DNA of 64,000 nucleotides, taken from positions 62,001-126,000 of the forward strand of contig NZ_GL882511.1 in assembly GCF_000195595.1 (NCBI RefSeq), in the 5' to 3' direction. The DNA comes from Actinomyces sp. oral taxon 170 str. F0386. GTDB taxonomy: Bacteria; Actinomycetota; Actinomycetes; Actinomycetales; Actinomycetaceae. Of this stretch, positions 1-7,890 are shown one piece after another (the stretch's first letter is position 1; every line of letters starts with the position of its first letter). The notes under the pieces were generated by a model. That model was not told where the DNA came from and did no database searches. It saw nothing but the letters and a program-made list of their open reading frames with translations. A program made the translations under genes and the position numbers.

Positions 1-230
1 TAGGTGATGGGGGATGCTGTCGGAGTCGGGGATGGTGTCATGAAGGAGCGATCCATTATTCCCAGTTCGTCCTCGTCCGGACCGATGCGGAACTCGGTGT
101 AGGCGCAAGGGCCGGTTTGCGGACTGCGGTAATACGGAGTGATGCCCAGTAGGTCTGCGTACCAGCGAGAGGCGGCGTCGACGTCGTCGGCGGTAAGAAC
201 CATTGTGGTGAGTCCTTGCAGGATGGTCAT
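1..230 (-). CDS. VOC-family (glyoxalase/bleomycin-resistance-like) protein, partial at 3' end
   Basis: Only the N-terminal ~76 residues are inside the window; the gene runs off the left edge. The start of the translation (TTMVLTADDVDAASRWYADLLG, interrupted here by its pattern) follows the first beta-alpha unit of a vicinal-oxygen-chelate fold: a strand, then D-x-x-A-x-x-W/F-Y-x-x-x-L-G. Family members are small metal-dependent lyases, dioxygenases or drug-binding proteins, so the substrate cannot be stated. The ATG is preceded by an AGGAC sequence about 9 nt upstream. It is divergent from a WYL regulator with 90 bp between starts, an arrangement in which the regulator often controls its neighbour (inference). 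Confidence 0.7.
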   Translation of the reverse strand, partial: MTILQGLTTMVLTADDVDAASRWYADLLGITPYYRSPQTGPCAYTEFRIGPDEDELGIMDRSFMTPSPTPTASPIT

Positions 231-320
231 GGCATGTCCTTTCGGTGAGGTGCCTTGTGGCTCTCAACCTAGAACTGAAAGTGCTCATCCGGTGCACACA
301 TTGTCTGAGATGATCTGACT

Positions 321-1268
321 GTGCGTGCAGACCGCCTGATCGCCCTGCTGTTGCTCCTCCAGTCGCGTGGGAGGATGACTGCCTCTCAGGTGGCCGCAGA
401 GCTCGAGGTCTCACCGGCTACTGCCCGACGAGACCTCGAGGCCCTCTCGATGGCGGGCATCCCGGTCTATGCGCGGCCAGGCCGAGGTGGTGGCTGGGCT
501 CTTGTCGGAGGTGCTCGAACTGATCTGACTGGTATGTCGGCGGGTGAAGTGTGGGCGCTGTCGCGGATACTGGGCACGGCGGCGCTGAACGATTCGGAAA
601 CTCGGGTGCCCACGATGAAGTTCCTCCAGGCATTGCCGTCTTCTCTGCGCGATGAGGCTGAACGGTTGATGGCATCGGTTCATGATGACCGTGTTGCCTG
701 GGGAAAATCAGCGGATGTTGTGACGTCGGTCCTGAGCCGGCTATGTGACGTAGTCGCTCGGCGCCGAATAGTGACGGCTTCCTATAAGTCGAGAAATGCG
801 GAGCGTAGTGTTAAACGTCTGCTTCCTCTGGGGCTGGTGAATAAAGCTGGTGTGTGGTATCTCGTCGCTGATGGTGAGCATGGAGTGCGGACGTATCGAG
901 TGTCGAGGCTTGAGGATATTGTCGTTACCGATGAGGGATTCGATCCTCCGTCAGATTTTGATGTCGCGACCTATTGGAGTACTCAAGCTGAGGTTATTGA
1001 AAGGAAGAGGTCCGGTATTGCTGCGGTGCTGAGAGTGCACTCATCGATCGTTCCTGCGCTGCGTCATCAGTTCGGAAGGTATGTCAGCCTCATTGAGGAG
1101 GGTGACGTGAGTATTGTCGAAGTTCGTGCCCACATGCTAGTCGGATTGGCTGAGAGGCTTGCGGGGTGGGGTGACCGCATCGATGTCTTGTCGCCGCCTT
1201 GTCTGCGGTCTGAACTCGCCCGTATCGGCTCAGAGCTGGTTGCGCATTACAGTTCCCCGAGACGATGA
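321..1268 (+). CDS. HTH/WYL-domain transcriptional regulator (YafY/DeoR type)
   Basis: 315-residue DNA-binding regulator. Residues 1-60 form an N-terminal winged helix (RLIALLLLLQSRGRMTASQV, then SPATARRDLEAL as recognition helix); residues about 140-205 are the WYL domain, with GVWYLVA matching the defining W-Y-L motif. WYL domains are known or proposed to sense nucleic-acid or nucleotide ligands. The GTG start is supported by a GATGAT -10-like hexamer exactly 6 nt upstream, which would give a leaderless transcript; no Shine-Dalgarno is present. It faces away from the VOC gene and converges on the MFS transporter 21 bp beyond its stop. GC content falls in the middle of the gene relative to its neighbours. 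Ligand and target are unknown. Confidence 0.88.
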   Translation: MRADRLIALLLLLQSRGRMTASQVAAELEVSPATARRDLEALSMAGIPVYARPGRGGGWALVGGARTDLTGMSAGEVWALSRILGTAALNDSETRVPTMKFLQALPSSLRDEAERLMASVHDDRVAWGKSADVVTSVLSRLCDVVARRRIVTASYKSRNAERSVKRLLPLGLVNKAGVWYLVADGEHGVRTYRVSRLEDIVVTDEGFDPPSDFDVATYWSTQAEVIERKRSGIAAVLRVHSSIVPALRHQFGRYVSLIEEGDVSIVEVRAHMLVGLAERLAGWGDRIDVLSPPCLRSELARIGSELVAHYSSPRR

Positions 1269-1289
1269 GTCGGTGTCAGATCATCGACC

Positions 1290-2432
1290 TCAAGCTCTGA
1301 GGGGGCTTGGACGGATCATCAGTGCGCTGATGGTACTCAGGAGGAACGCGGTGATGCCGATAGCGGTGAAGTTGCCGGTGAGAGTGAGCAACGGGCCACC
1401 GATAAGCCCGGCCACCGTTGTGCCGAGGTACATCACCGCACTGGTGAGAGTGGAGATGGTGCCGCGTGCTGTGCTGTCGAGCTGCTGCAAGTGGAGCATA
1501 CGGACGCTGAGCATTGCTCCTCCGCAGGCGAAGAGAGGTAGGAACATCAACCCCACAACGATCGGAGGTGGGGAGACGGCGAGCACCAGGTAGGCGATGC
1601 CCATCACCGCGGCACTCAGGTAGATGGACCGGACCGGGGTCATACGGCCGGTCAGGCGGACGCCGAAAAGGCTGCCGATCGTATTACCGATCCCGCCGGC
1701 CAGGATGATGAGCGCCACGGTGACCTTCGACGTGCCCAGGCCGTCCTCCAGCCAGGTTGGTGCGTAGGTGAACACGGTGAAGAACGCCAGGGTGTACACG
1801 AGGTAGGAAAGGAATCGTGTGATCGCCTGCGGCGCGTGGAGCAGGGTCAGGTATGGCACCTTCTTAGCCGCCGCGGTCGGGTGGATATCAGGGATCTGGT
1901 ACCAGAGCGTGACTGTCAACCCCAACGAACAGACCCCGATGATGGGGAAGACAATGCGCCAGTCGATGATTGCGAGGAGGCTTCCGAGAGGAACCCCGAC
2001 GACCTGAGCGATGGACAGCCCGGCGGTCGTGTATCCCATGACGCGCAGAACGCTTTTCTGATCCGGGCCGACGAGGGTGGGGATCATTGCCCACACTTGC
2101 GGTGCAGCGATGGCCGCCGCACCGCCAGTGATGAAACGGAAGATGAACATCGTCCAGAATCCCGGGGAGACTGCGCAGGCGGCTGTTGCCAACGCGAAGA
2201 CCACCATCCCAAGCGTAAGAATGATCCTGCGGTTACCTCGGTCCGAGATCGGCCCGGACACCAGCCCGGTGAGCGCGTACCCGATCGCATAGACGCTGAC
2301 CAGCCAGCCACTCTGCGTCGTCGACACGTCGAATGCCTTGGCCAGTGACGGCAGCAGTGGCGCGACGACGAAGGTGTCCGAGCCGATCAGGAACATGACC
2401 GCGAACCCGAGTAGTGAAAGTTTTCTGCCCAT
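1290..2432 (-). CDS. MFS transporter, drug/arabinose-efflux type (DHA1)
   Basis: 380-residue integral membrane protein with about 12 hydrophobic segments. The N-terminal half carries GPISDRGNRR after the second membrane segment, the MFS motif A (G-x-x-x-D-R-x-G-R-R) that gates the transport cycle. Length is typical of DHA1 proton-driven exporters. The ATG has a good ribosome site (GGAGG, about 7 nt away). It is divergently transcribed from a MerR regulator, and its promoter carries a perfect dyad suited to MerR control, so the likely scheme is ligand-induced efflux. The exported compound is not predictable from sequence. Confidence 0.87.
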   Translation of the reverse strand: MGRKLSLLGFAVMFLIGSDTFVVAPLLPSLAKAFDVSTTQSGWLVSVYAIGYALTGLVSGPISDRGNRRIILTLGMVVFALATAACAVSPGFWTMFIFRFITGGAAAIAAPQVWAMIPTLVGPDQKSVLRVMGYTTAGLSIAQVVGVPLGSLLAIIDWRIVFPIIGVCSLGLTVTLWYQIPDIHPTAAAKKVPYLTLLHAPQAITRFLSYLVYTLAFFTVFTYAPTWLEDGLGTSKVTVALIILAGGIGNTIGSLFGVRLTGRMTPVRSIYLSAAVMGIAYLVLAVSPPPIVVGLMFLPLFACGGAMLSVRMLHLQQLDSTARGTISTLTSAVMYLGTTVAGLIGGPLLTLTGNFTAIGITAFLLSTISALMIRPSPLRA

Positions 2433-2472
2433 ACCGTCCTCCAGTCCGTAGAGAGCGCCTCAACGCTAAGCC

Positions 2473-2494
2473 TTGACAGCGCTGTCAATGTCAA
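2473..2494. promoter_or_regulatory. Putative MerR operator within divergent MFS/merR promoters
   Basis: The 16-bp perfect palindrome TTGACAGCGCTGTCAA occupies 2473-2488. On the minus strand a TTGACA -35 hexamer (2494-2489) directly precedes it, and a weak -10 (TTAGCG, 2469-2464) follows after a 19-bp spacer, the elongated spacing that MerR proteins twist into register. On the plus strand the palindrome's own TTGACA can serve as -35 for the MerR gene, with GATGCT 18 bp downstream. The site and spacing are seen directly; binding by the adjacent MerR protein is inferred. Confidence 0.6.
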
Positions 2495-2538
2495 GAGATG
2501 CTGACGCAGTCCAGTAAAACGATTGAGGAGAGTCGCGC

Positions 2539-2898
2539 ATGCGCATCTCCGAAGCTGCTCGGCGCGCTGGCACCAGCCCGCGGATGCTGCGCTACTACGA
2601 GACCGAGGGACTGCTGGCGCCCACGCGCCGTGACAACGGCTATCGTGACTACGGCGCTGAAGAGGTTCTAGCCGCCCGCCAGATCGTTGCGCTGTCTCAC
2701 GCCGGATTCCCGCTCTCACTCATCAGGACGGTGCTGCCCTGTGCCACGGAAAGCGGTGCGCTGAGAGCCTGCCCCTCCGTTGCACCCGAGCTGCGCCGTC
2801 GGCTCCGCGACGTCGAAGAACAGATTGATACGCTCGCGAGCGGCGCCGAGGTCATCAGGAGCTTCCTCGACAACCTCCAAGACGTCGCATCTGCCTAA
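2539..2898 (+). CDS. MerR-family transcriptional regulator
   Basis: 119-residue regulator. Residues 1-70 are the MerR winged-helix domain (MRISEAARRAGTSPRMLRYY, then GLLAPTRRDNGYRDY), followed by a long dimerisation helix (residues 80-115). Two cysteines in the linker (CATES...RACPS) could bind a metal or simply be structural; the short C-terminus lacks an obvious drug-binding domain. The ATG follows a strong GAGGAGAG ribosome site. It is divergent from the MFS exporter and probably activates it through the palindrome between the genes. The effector is unknown. Confidence 0.88.
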   Translation: MRISEAARRAGTSPRMLRYYETEGLLAPTRRDNGYRDYGAEEVLAARQIVALSHAGFPLSLIRTVLPCATESGALRACPSVAPELRRRLRDVEEQIDTLASGAEVIRSFLDNLQDVASA

Positions 2899-3052
2899 CC
2901 TGCCTTATAGTCGCGGTGCTGGTGTCGTACTCAACGGGCGCGTGCCGAACTCGGCTGCCGCCCGGCATTCATCTTCTGAGGCCTGAGCCGTCTGGGAGTC
3001 CTGCTCGCGTTGCAGAGTCATCGACGGCGAACTCTGTCCGAACCGCAACCAC

Positions 3053-3071
3053 TGTGGTTAGGCTGACCTCA
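3053..3071 (+). promoter_or_regulatory. DtxR/IdeR iron-box-like site overlapping -10 and start codon
   Basis: TGTGGTTAGGCTGACCTCA matches the DtxR/IdeR consensus TTAGGTTAGGCTAACCTAA at 15 of 19 positions by eye. It contains TAGGCT (3059-3064), a -10-like hexamer exactly 6 nt before the methyltransferase ATG. A repressor bound here would cover both the promoter and the start. Match quality is read directly; iron control is inferred. Confidence 0.4.
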
Positions 3072-3934
3072 TGAGCGAGAAGCCCGCTGACTCCACAGAC
3101 ACCGCCGCCTCGACCTCTTCCGGTTCCTCATCCACCTCGGCAGATCTCCCGCTGCCCTACGCCGACCGCCCCATCGCCTCCGCGCCCGGCCACTGGGTCC
3201 TGGCCCGGGCCGGCAAGCGCGTCCTGCGCCCCGGCGGCGCCGCCCTGTCCGCCTCCATGCTCGGCCACGCCCGCCTGGCCGGCGCCGACGTCGTCGAGCT
3301 CGCCCCGGGCCTGGGGCGCACCGCCGCCGAGATCGTCAAGGCAGGTCCCGCCTCCTACACCGCCATCGACCGCGACCCCGACGCCGCCCGGCGCGTGGCC
3401 GCCGTCGTCGGGGACCTCGGCACCGTCCGCCAGGGCGAGGCCGCCGACACCGGCCTGGACGAGGCCAGCGCCGACGTCGTCGTCGGCGAGGCCATGCTTA
3501 CCATGCAGGGGGACAAGGGGAAGGCCGCCATCGTCGCCGAGGCCGCCCGCGTCCTGCGTCCCGGCGGGCGCTACGCCATCCACGAGCTCGGCGTCACCCC
3601 CGACGACATCGACGAGGAGTACTACGCCGAGCTGCGCCGCGACCTGGCCCGCTCCATCCACGTCAACGCCCGCCCCATGACCGCCGCTGCTTGGAAGGAG
3701 CTCATGGAGGGCGCCGGGCTCGTCGTCGACTGGGTCGACACCGCCCCCATGGCCTTGCTCAAGGTCGGGCGCAACATCCGTGACGAGGGGGTGGGCGGTT
3801 TCCTGCGGATCGCGCGCAACGTCGCCGCGGACAAGGCACTGCGCCGGCGCGTCCAGGGGATGGCCCGTACCTTCAAGCGCTACGAGAAGGACATGGTCGG
3901 CATCGCCCTCGTCGCCCACAAGCCCGCATCCTGA
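3071..3934 (+). CDS. SAM-dependent methyltransferase, class I
   Basis: 287-residue soluble protein. Residues 1-30 are a Ser/Thr-rich disordered leader. The Rossmann methyltransferase core begins near residue 70, with VVELAPGLGRTAAEIV as motif I (acidic loop E-x-x-x-G-x-G) and TAIDRDPDA as motif II; VLRPGGRYAIHELGV matches motif III of the UbiE/Methyltransf_11 family. The acceptor (small molecule, lipid or protein) cannot be told. No Shine-Dalgarno is seen; the ATG sits 6 nt after a TAGGCT -10-like hexamer inside an iron-box-like sequence, so the message is probably leaderless. The gene converges on sdhB, with a hairpin element between them. Confidence 0.85.
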   Translation: MSEKPADSTDTAASTSSGSSSTSADLPLPYADRPIASAPGHWVLARAGKRVLRPGGAALSASMLGHARLAGADVVELAPGLGRTAAEIVKAGPASYTAIDRDPDAARRVAAVVGDLGTVRQGEAADTGLDEASADVVVGEAMLTMQGDKGKAAIVAEAARVLRPGGRYAIHELGVTPDDIDEEYYAELRRDLARSIHVNARPMTAAAWKELMEGAGLVVDWVDTAPMALLKVGRNIRDEGVGGFLRIARNVAADKALRRRVQGMARTFKRYEKDMVGIALVAHKPAS

Positions 3935-4005
3935 GCCCCGCTTCTCCGGCAGAGTGAGTGCAGGGGCAGGGGGATGGCAGTCGATCCGGAAGGTGCGACC
4001 GGCGT

Positions 4006-4162
4006 TAGGCCGTGTTGCATATGTCGGGGTGGAGCCCGGTTCTCGCCGGTCGTCGACGTCGCGGTCGTACCTTAGTTCGCGCGTTCGAGGGGTAAAGGGT
4101 ACGAACGCGCGACCTAAGGTACGAACTCGCGGATGCGTCCCTACTTGTGTAACAGGCCCTAG
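4006..4162. mobile_element. MITE-like element with terminal inverted repeats and long internal hairpin
   Basis: About 157 bp with no coding capacity. The ends are imperfect inverted repeats of about 25 bp: the left end begins TTAGGCCGTGTTGCATATGT and the right end, read on the minus strand, begins CTAGGGCCTGTTACACAAGT; most positions agree if one G is gapped. The interior holds a 22-bp inverted repeat (4066-4087 with 4102-4123, one mismatch, 14-nt loop). Terminal repeats of the GGCC-TGTT-CA type resemble ends of several insertion-sequence families, but no transposase is present. The right end contributes the CTAG that contains the sdhB stop codon. No second copy was found in this window. Confidence 0.5.
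4066..4123. terminator. Long hairpin between convergent methyltransferase and sdhB genes
   Basis: Arms 4066-4087 and 4102-4123 pair at 21 of 22 positions with a 14-nt loop. It lies about 130 bp after the methyltransferase stop and about 36 bp after the sdhB stop, so an RNA copy from either side could fold and end transcription. There is no clear T-tract. It is also the core of the MITE-like element. Confidence 0.45.
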
Positions 4163-4914
4163 TCGTCGTGGGTCGCTCCGCGCAGACCGGCGCGCAGCAC
4201 CTCCCGGTTGAGTAGCGCGATCGCCTCGATCGGGATCCCCGCCGGGCATGCGGGCACGCACTCGCCGTACACCGAGCACGGTCCGAAGAGCTCATCGAGC
4301 TCCCGCGTCATCGCCCGGGCCCGGCGCCCCCGCTCGATGCGTCCGGCCGGCATGAGCGACAGGTTCGCCAGCTTCGCCCCGGCGAAGAGTGCCGCCGCCC
4401 CGTTCGGGCAGGCCGCCACGCAGGCCCCGCAGCCGATGCAGGCGGCGAAGTCCAGAGCCCGCTCCGCCTGAAGGTGCCCCTGGGCGACGTCGTCGGCGTC
4501 CGGTGCGGTCCCCGCGGCCACGTCGACGGTCCCGCCCACCCGGATGAGCTCGTCGAGGGCCGTCCGGTCCACCGCCAGGTCCCGGATGACCGCGAAGGCC
4601 GCCGACCTCCACGGTTCCAGCCGGAAGCGCGTCACCCCCGGGAAGGCCCGCAAGTGCTGACGGCACGCCGGCGTCGTGTCCAGCGGCCCGTGCGGCACCC
4701 CGTTGACGAGGAAGCCGCAGGCCCCGCACACTCCCTCCCGGCAGTCCGACTCGAAGACCACCGGCTCACCGCCGGCCTCGATGATCTGGTCGTTGAGGCG
4801 GTCGAGCAGCTCCAGCAGACTCATCTGCGGCTCGGCGTCCTCCACTACGTGGCTCTCGAAGAAGCCTTGCGCCTGCGGCCCGTCCTGCCGCCAGATCTCC
4901 AGTTCGACCCTCAT
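4159..4914 (-). CDS. sdhB: Succinate dehydrogenase / fumarate reductase iron-sulfur subunit
   Basis: 251-residue electron-transfer subunit that passes electrons from the flavoprotein to the membrane quinone site. The plant-type [2Fe-2S] cluster is held by C58, C63, C66 and C84 (CREGVCGACG); CIGCGACVAACP (C159-C169) and CSVYGECVPACP (C213-C223) provide the [4Fe-4S] and [3Fe-4S] ligands in the classical SdhB order. The ATG overlaps the sdhA stop as ATGA, which fixes the start; a longer upstream reading frame lacks family similarity. Gene order is sdhC-sdhA-sdhB. The TAG stop lies inside the terminal repeat of the MITE-like element, so the last few codons could have been reset by its insertion. 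Confidence 0.93.
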   Translation of the reverse strand: MRVELEIWRQDGPQAQGFFESHVVEDAEPQMSLLELLDRLNDQIIEAGGEPVVFESDCREGVCGACGFLVNGVPHGPLDTTPACRQHLRAFPGVTRFRLEPWRSAAFAVIRDLAVDRTALDELIRVGGTVDVAAGTAPDADDVAQGHLQAERALDFAACIGCGACVAACPNGAAALFAGAKLANLSLMPAGRIERGRRARAMTRELDELFGPCSVYGECVPACPAGIPIEAIALLNREVLRAGLRGATHDD

Positions 4915-6872
4915 CGGTAATCCCTCACCTGCATGGGCACCAGCGAGAAGCTCAGCGGCTCGGACCGGCGCGTGTGCCCGCCGTCGGGCCCCGTCTGCCA
5001 GGCCGACACGGAGCACCAGGCATCGTCATTGCGCTGGGCCTCGCCGCCCTGCGTCGCGTACTCCTCGCGGAAGTGGGCGCCGGCGGACTCGCGCCGGTCC
5101 AGGGCGTCAAGGATCATGACCTCCGCCAGCTCCAGGAAGTCGGCGACCCGCAGTGCCCTCTCCAGCTCCTGGTTGAGCCGCGCCTGACCACCGACCACGG
5201 TGACGTCGGCCCAGAACTCCTCGCGAAGGGCGCGCACCTCCTCCAGGGCGTGCAGCAGCCCCGCCTCGGAGCGGCTGACCCCGCAGCCGGCGTAGAGGAC
5301 CTCACCCAGACGGCGGTGGAACCACACGGGACGGTGGGTCCCGCCCACCGCCATGAGCGCCTCAATGCGCTCGCGGGTTGCGGCCACGGTCTGGATCGCC
5401 TCCGGCGCGTCGGGGCTCAGGGGCCTACTGCCCACCAGCCCGGCCAGGTAGTTCGGCACGGTCAGCGGAAGCACGAACCAGCCGTCCACGCTGGCGCTCA
5501 GCAGCGAGTTCGCCCCCAGGCGGTTGGCGCCGTGGTAGTTGTTCGAGGCCTCCCCGCCCACGAACAGTCCCGGGATCGTGGACATCTGGTCGAAGTCCAC
5601 CCACAGCCCACCCATCGTGAAGTGGGCGCCCGGGGCGATGCGCATGGGCACCTCGTAGGGGTCCTCGCCAGTGGCGTCGAGGTACATCTCGAACAGGTTG
5701 CCGTAGCGCGAGGCGATGGTCTCCTTGCCCAGCCGCTCCAGCGCGTCGCGGAAGTCGAGGTAGACCGAGTTGCGCAGCGGCCCGACGCCGCGGCCGGACT
5801 CGATCTGCTCACGGGCGTTGCGCGAGGCCACGTCGCGCGGGGTGAGGTTGCCGAAGGCCGGATACTTGCGCTCCAGGTAGTAATCGCGCTCATCCTCGGG
5901 GATGTCGTTCGGGGGCCGCTCGTCCCCGGGGCGCGCGGGCACCCAGATGCGCCCGTCGTTGCGCAGGGACTCGCTCATGAGAGTGGTCTTGGACTGCCAG
6001 TGCGAGCTCACCGGCAGCGCCGTGGGGTGGAACTGCACCATGCAGGCGGAGGCGAAGGCCGCCCCGCGCCGGTGGGCGCGCCAGGTGGCGGTGGCGTTGG
6101 AGGCCATGGCCAGGGTCGAGTAGTGGTAGACGCTGCCGTAGCCGCCGGTGGCCAGCACGACGGCGTGAGCGGTGTGGGCGCTCACCTCGCCGGAGAGCAG
6201 GTCCCGGGTGACGATGCCCTGGGCGCGGGAGTCGGCCACGATGAGGTCGAGCATCTCGGTGCGGGTGTGCATGTGGACGCTCCCGGCGGCGATCTGCTCC
6301 TGGAGGGCCTGGGCGCAGGCGATCTCCAGCTGCTGACCGGTCTGCCCGCGCGTGTAGTAGGTGCGCGAGACCTGCACCCCGCCGAAGGAGCGGGTGGCGA
6401 GCTGGCCGCCGTACTCGCGGGCGAAGGGCGCCCCGATCGCCTCCATGTGGTCGATGACCCGGCCGGACTCCAGCCCCAGGCGCACGACGTCGGCCTCCCG
6501 GCCCCGGTAGTCCCCGCCCTTGACGGTGTCCTTGACGAAGCGCGCCAGGGAGTCGCCGTCGACCTTGCGGGCCCGGGCGGCGTTGATCCCGCCCTGCGCG
6601 GCCACCGAGTGGGCGCGGCGCGGGGCGTCGTGCAGGCTGAAGCACTCCACCCGGTAGCCCAGGCGTCCCAGGGTCGCAGCCGCCCCGGAACCGGCCAGCC
6701 CGGCGCCCACCACGATGACGGTCAGCTTGCGGCGGTTGGAGGGGTTGACCAGGCGGTACTCGTCACGCCGACGCTCCCAGGCCTGCTCGGGCGGGCAGTC
6801 CGGCAGGCGCGCGTCGAGGTCCTCGCCGACGTCGTACAGGCCGCCGACGGCCGGTTGCGCACTCGCACTCAT
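4911..6872 (-). CDS. sdhA: Succinate dehydrogenase / fumarate reductase flavoprotein subunit
   Basis: 653-residue catalytic subunit that interconverts succinate and fumarate. Residues 52-70 carry the FAD-binding Rossmann motif (VIVVGAGLAGSGAA). RAHSVAAQGGINAA (His88) is the site of covalent 8-alpha-N3-histidyl FAD in this family. HGANRLGANSLLSA in the C-terminal part is the conserved FAD/substrate-capping segment. The ATG overlaps the sdhC stop (ATGA) and the gene's own stop overlaps sdhB, so the three subunits are translationally coupled. Menaquinone is the likely electron partner given the men genes nearby; which direction dominates in vivo cannot be read from sequence. Confidence 0.95.
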   Translation of the reverse strand: MSASAQPAVGGLYDVGEDLDARLPDCPPEQAWERRRDEYRLVNPSNRRKLTVIVVGAGLAGSGAAATLGRLGYRVECFSLHDAPRRAHSVAAQGGINAARARKVDGDSLARFVKDTVKGGDYRGREADVVRLGLESGRVIDHMEAIGAPFAREYGGQLATRSFGGVQVSRTYYTRGQTGQQLEIACAQALQEQIAAGSVHMHTRTEMLDLIVADSRAQGIVTRDLLSGEVSAHTAHAVVLATGGYGSVYHYSTLAMASNATATWRAHRRGAAFASACMVQFHPTALPVSSHWQSKTTLMSESLRNDGRIWVPARPGDERPPNDIPEDERDYYLERKYPAFGNLTPRDVASRNAREQIESGRGVGPLRNSVYLDFRDALERLGKETIASRYGNLFEMYLDATGEDPYEVPMRIAPGAHFTMGGLWVDFDQMSTIPGLFVGGEASNNYHGANRLGANSLLSASVDGWFVLPLTVPNYLAGLVGSRPLSPDAPEAIQTVAATRERIEALMAVGGTHRPVWFHRRLGEVLYAGCGVSRSEAGLLHALEEVRALREEFWADVTVVGGQARLNQELERALRVADFLELAEVMILDALDRRESAGAHFREEYATQGGEAQRNDDAWCSVSAWQTGPDGGHTRRSEPLSFSLVPMQVRDYR

Positions 6873-7642
6873 CCGATCACCCCCGTGCAGATGAGTACCG
6901 GCAGCAGACCATTGACGACCGCGATGGCCAGGGCCACGGCCAGGGCGACGGCGCGGCACGCCTTGCGCAGCCGAGAGCCGGTGGCGCCCAGGTCGATGAC
7001 CACGTTCCACAGGCCCTGCGCCAGATGGAGGGCGAGCGCCAGCATGACCAGGCTGTAGAAGACCGCCATGCCGGGGCGCGACAGGCTCGCCACGAGGTTG
7101 TGGTAGGCGCTGACCTGCAGCTCGCCGTTCGACGTCGTCGGCGCCTGGAAGCTCTCAGGGGCGACGAGGCGGCCGATGGTCAGGTCGAGGATGTGGACGA
7201 GGACGAAGACCCCGATGAGGGCGCCGGTGACGAGCATGGAGCGAGCACCGATGGTGCGGGCGGGCAGAGCCCGACGTCGGAAGGGCCCGCGCGCACCCCT
7301 CGCGCGCCGCCACAGCGTGATTCCCGCGGCCACGTGCAGCACGATGCACGCGCCCAGCGCCAGGCGCATCGCCCACAGGAGGCCCTCGTGCGGCAGGAGC
7401 GGGTAGGCGACCTCCCGCAGCCAGGCGGCGTAGCCGTTGAAGGCCTCAGGACCCGCCAGAACCTTGAGGTTGCCGATCATGTGGACCACGACGAACAGGG
7501 CCATGATCGTGCCCGTGACCGCCATGGTCGCCTTGAGAACCCGCTGCGAGGCCCATACAGGGGTGCGACGCCTGCGCCGGGGCGGCAACGCGTCACCGAC
7601 GGGTCGAGCGACCTCGGGGGCCTGGGCGGCCATGGGCGTCAT
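6869..7642 (-). CDS. sdhC: Succinate dehydrogenase cytochrome b subunit
   Basis: 257-residue membrane anchor with about five transmembrane helices after a basic N-terminus (PPRRRRRTPVWASQR). Histidines within helices (VVVHMIGN, VLHVAAG, VLVHILD, LALHLAQG) are candidate axial ligands for two b-haems, as in the single-subunit anchors of Bacillus and actinobacterial SQR; no separate sdhD is present. The ATG is chosen because GGAAGGA lies 9 nt upstream and a TATCAT -10 (7691-7686) lies just ahead; in-frame GTG/ATG codons at 7684/7681 would fall before the predicted transcription start. The gene opens the sdhCAB operon and its stop overlaps sdhA. Confidence 0.9.
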   Translation of the reverse strand: MTPMAAQAPEVARPVGDALPPRRRRRTPVWASQRVLKATMAVTGTIMALFVVVHMIGNLKVLAGPEAFNGYAAWLREVAYPLLPHEGLLWAMRLALGACIVLHVAAGITLWRRARGARGPFRRRALPARTIGARSMLVTGALIGVFVLVHILDLTIGRLVAPESFQAPTTSNGELQVSAYHNLVASLSRPGMAVFYSLVMLALALHLAQGLWNVVIDLGATGSRLRKACRAVALAVALAIAVVNGLLPVLICTGVIG

Positions 7643-7685
7643 CGTCACCCGTCCTTCCCTCGCCGACGCAGAAGAACTCATCACT

Positions 7686-7691
7686 ATGATA
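7686..7691 (-). promoter_or_regulatory. Likely -10 element of the sdhCAB operon
   Basis: TATCAT on the minus strand (7691-7686) is a good -10 hexamer about 43 nt before the chosen sdhC ATG. No convincing -35 was found 16-18 bp further out. The flanking stretch is more A/T-rich than its surroundings, as expected for a promoter. Confidence 0.45.
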
Positions 7692-7890
7692 ACGAAAACC
7701 TTGATACTGGCATAGAGTGTGAACGTTGTATTTCATAGTCCCGGCTCAGGCATGCGCTCGGACATCTCGCGCTCGCCGTCCGCCTGAGGCGCGGTGTCCG
7801 CGCCGGCGGCCTCTGCGCCCAGGGTGAACGGCCCAGCAGCGCGATAATCTTGCCCAGGAAGTAGGAACTCCCTGGACGAAAGGACCAGCC

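Noticed and set aside
3128-4279. Long minus-strand frame opposite the methyltransferase
   Set aside because: Gly/Asp/Val-rich antisense shadow of a high-GC coding gene; no start signal and no domain.
4005-4295. Reading frames across the hairpin element
   Set aside because: They exist only because the inverted repeats are GC-rich; none has a start signal or similarity.
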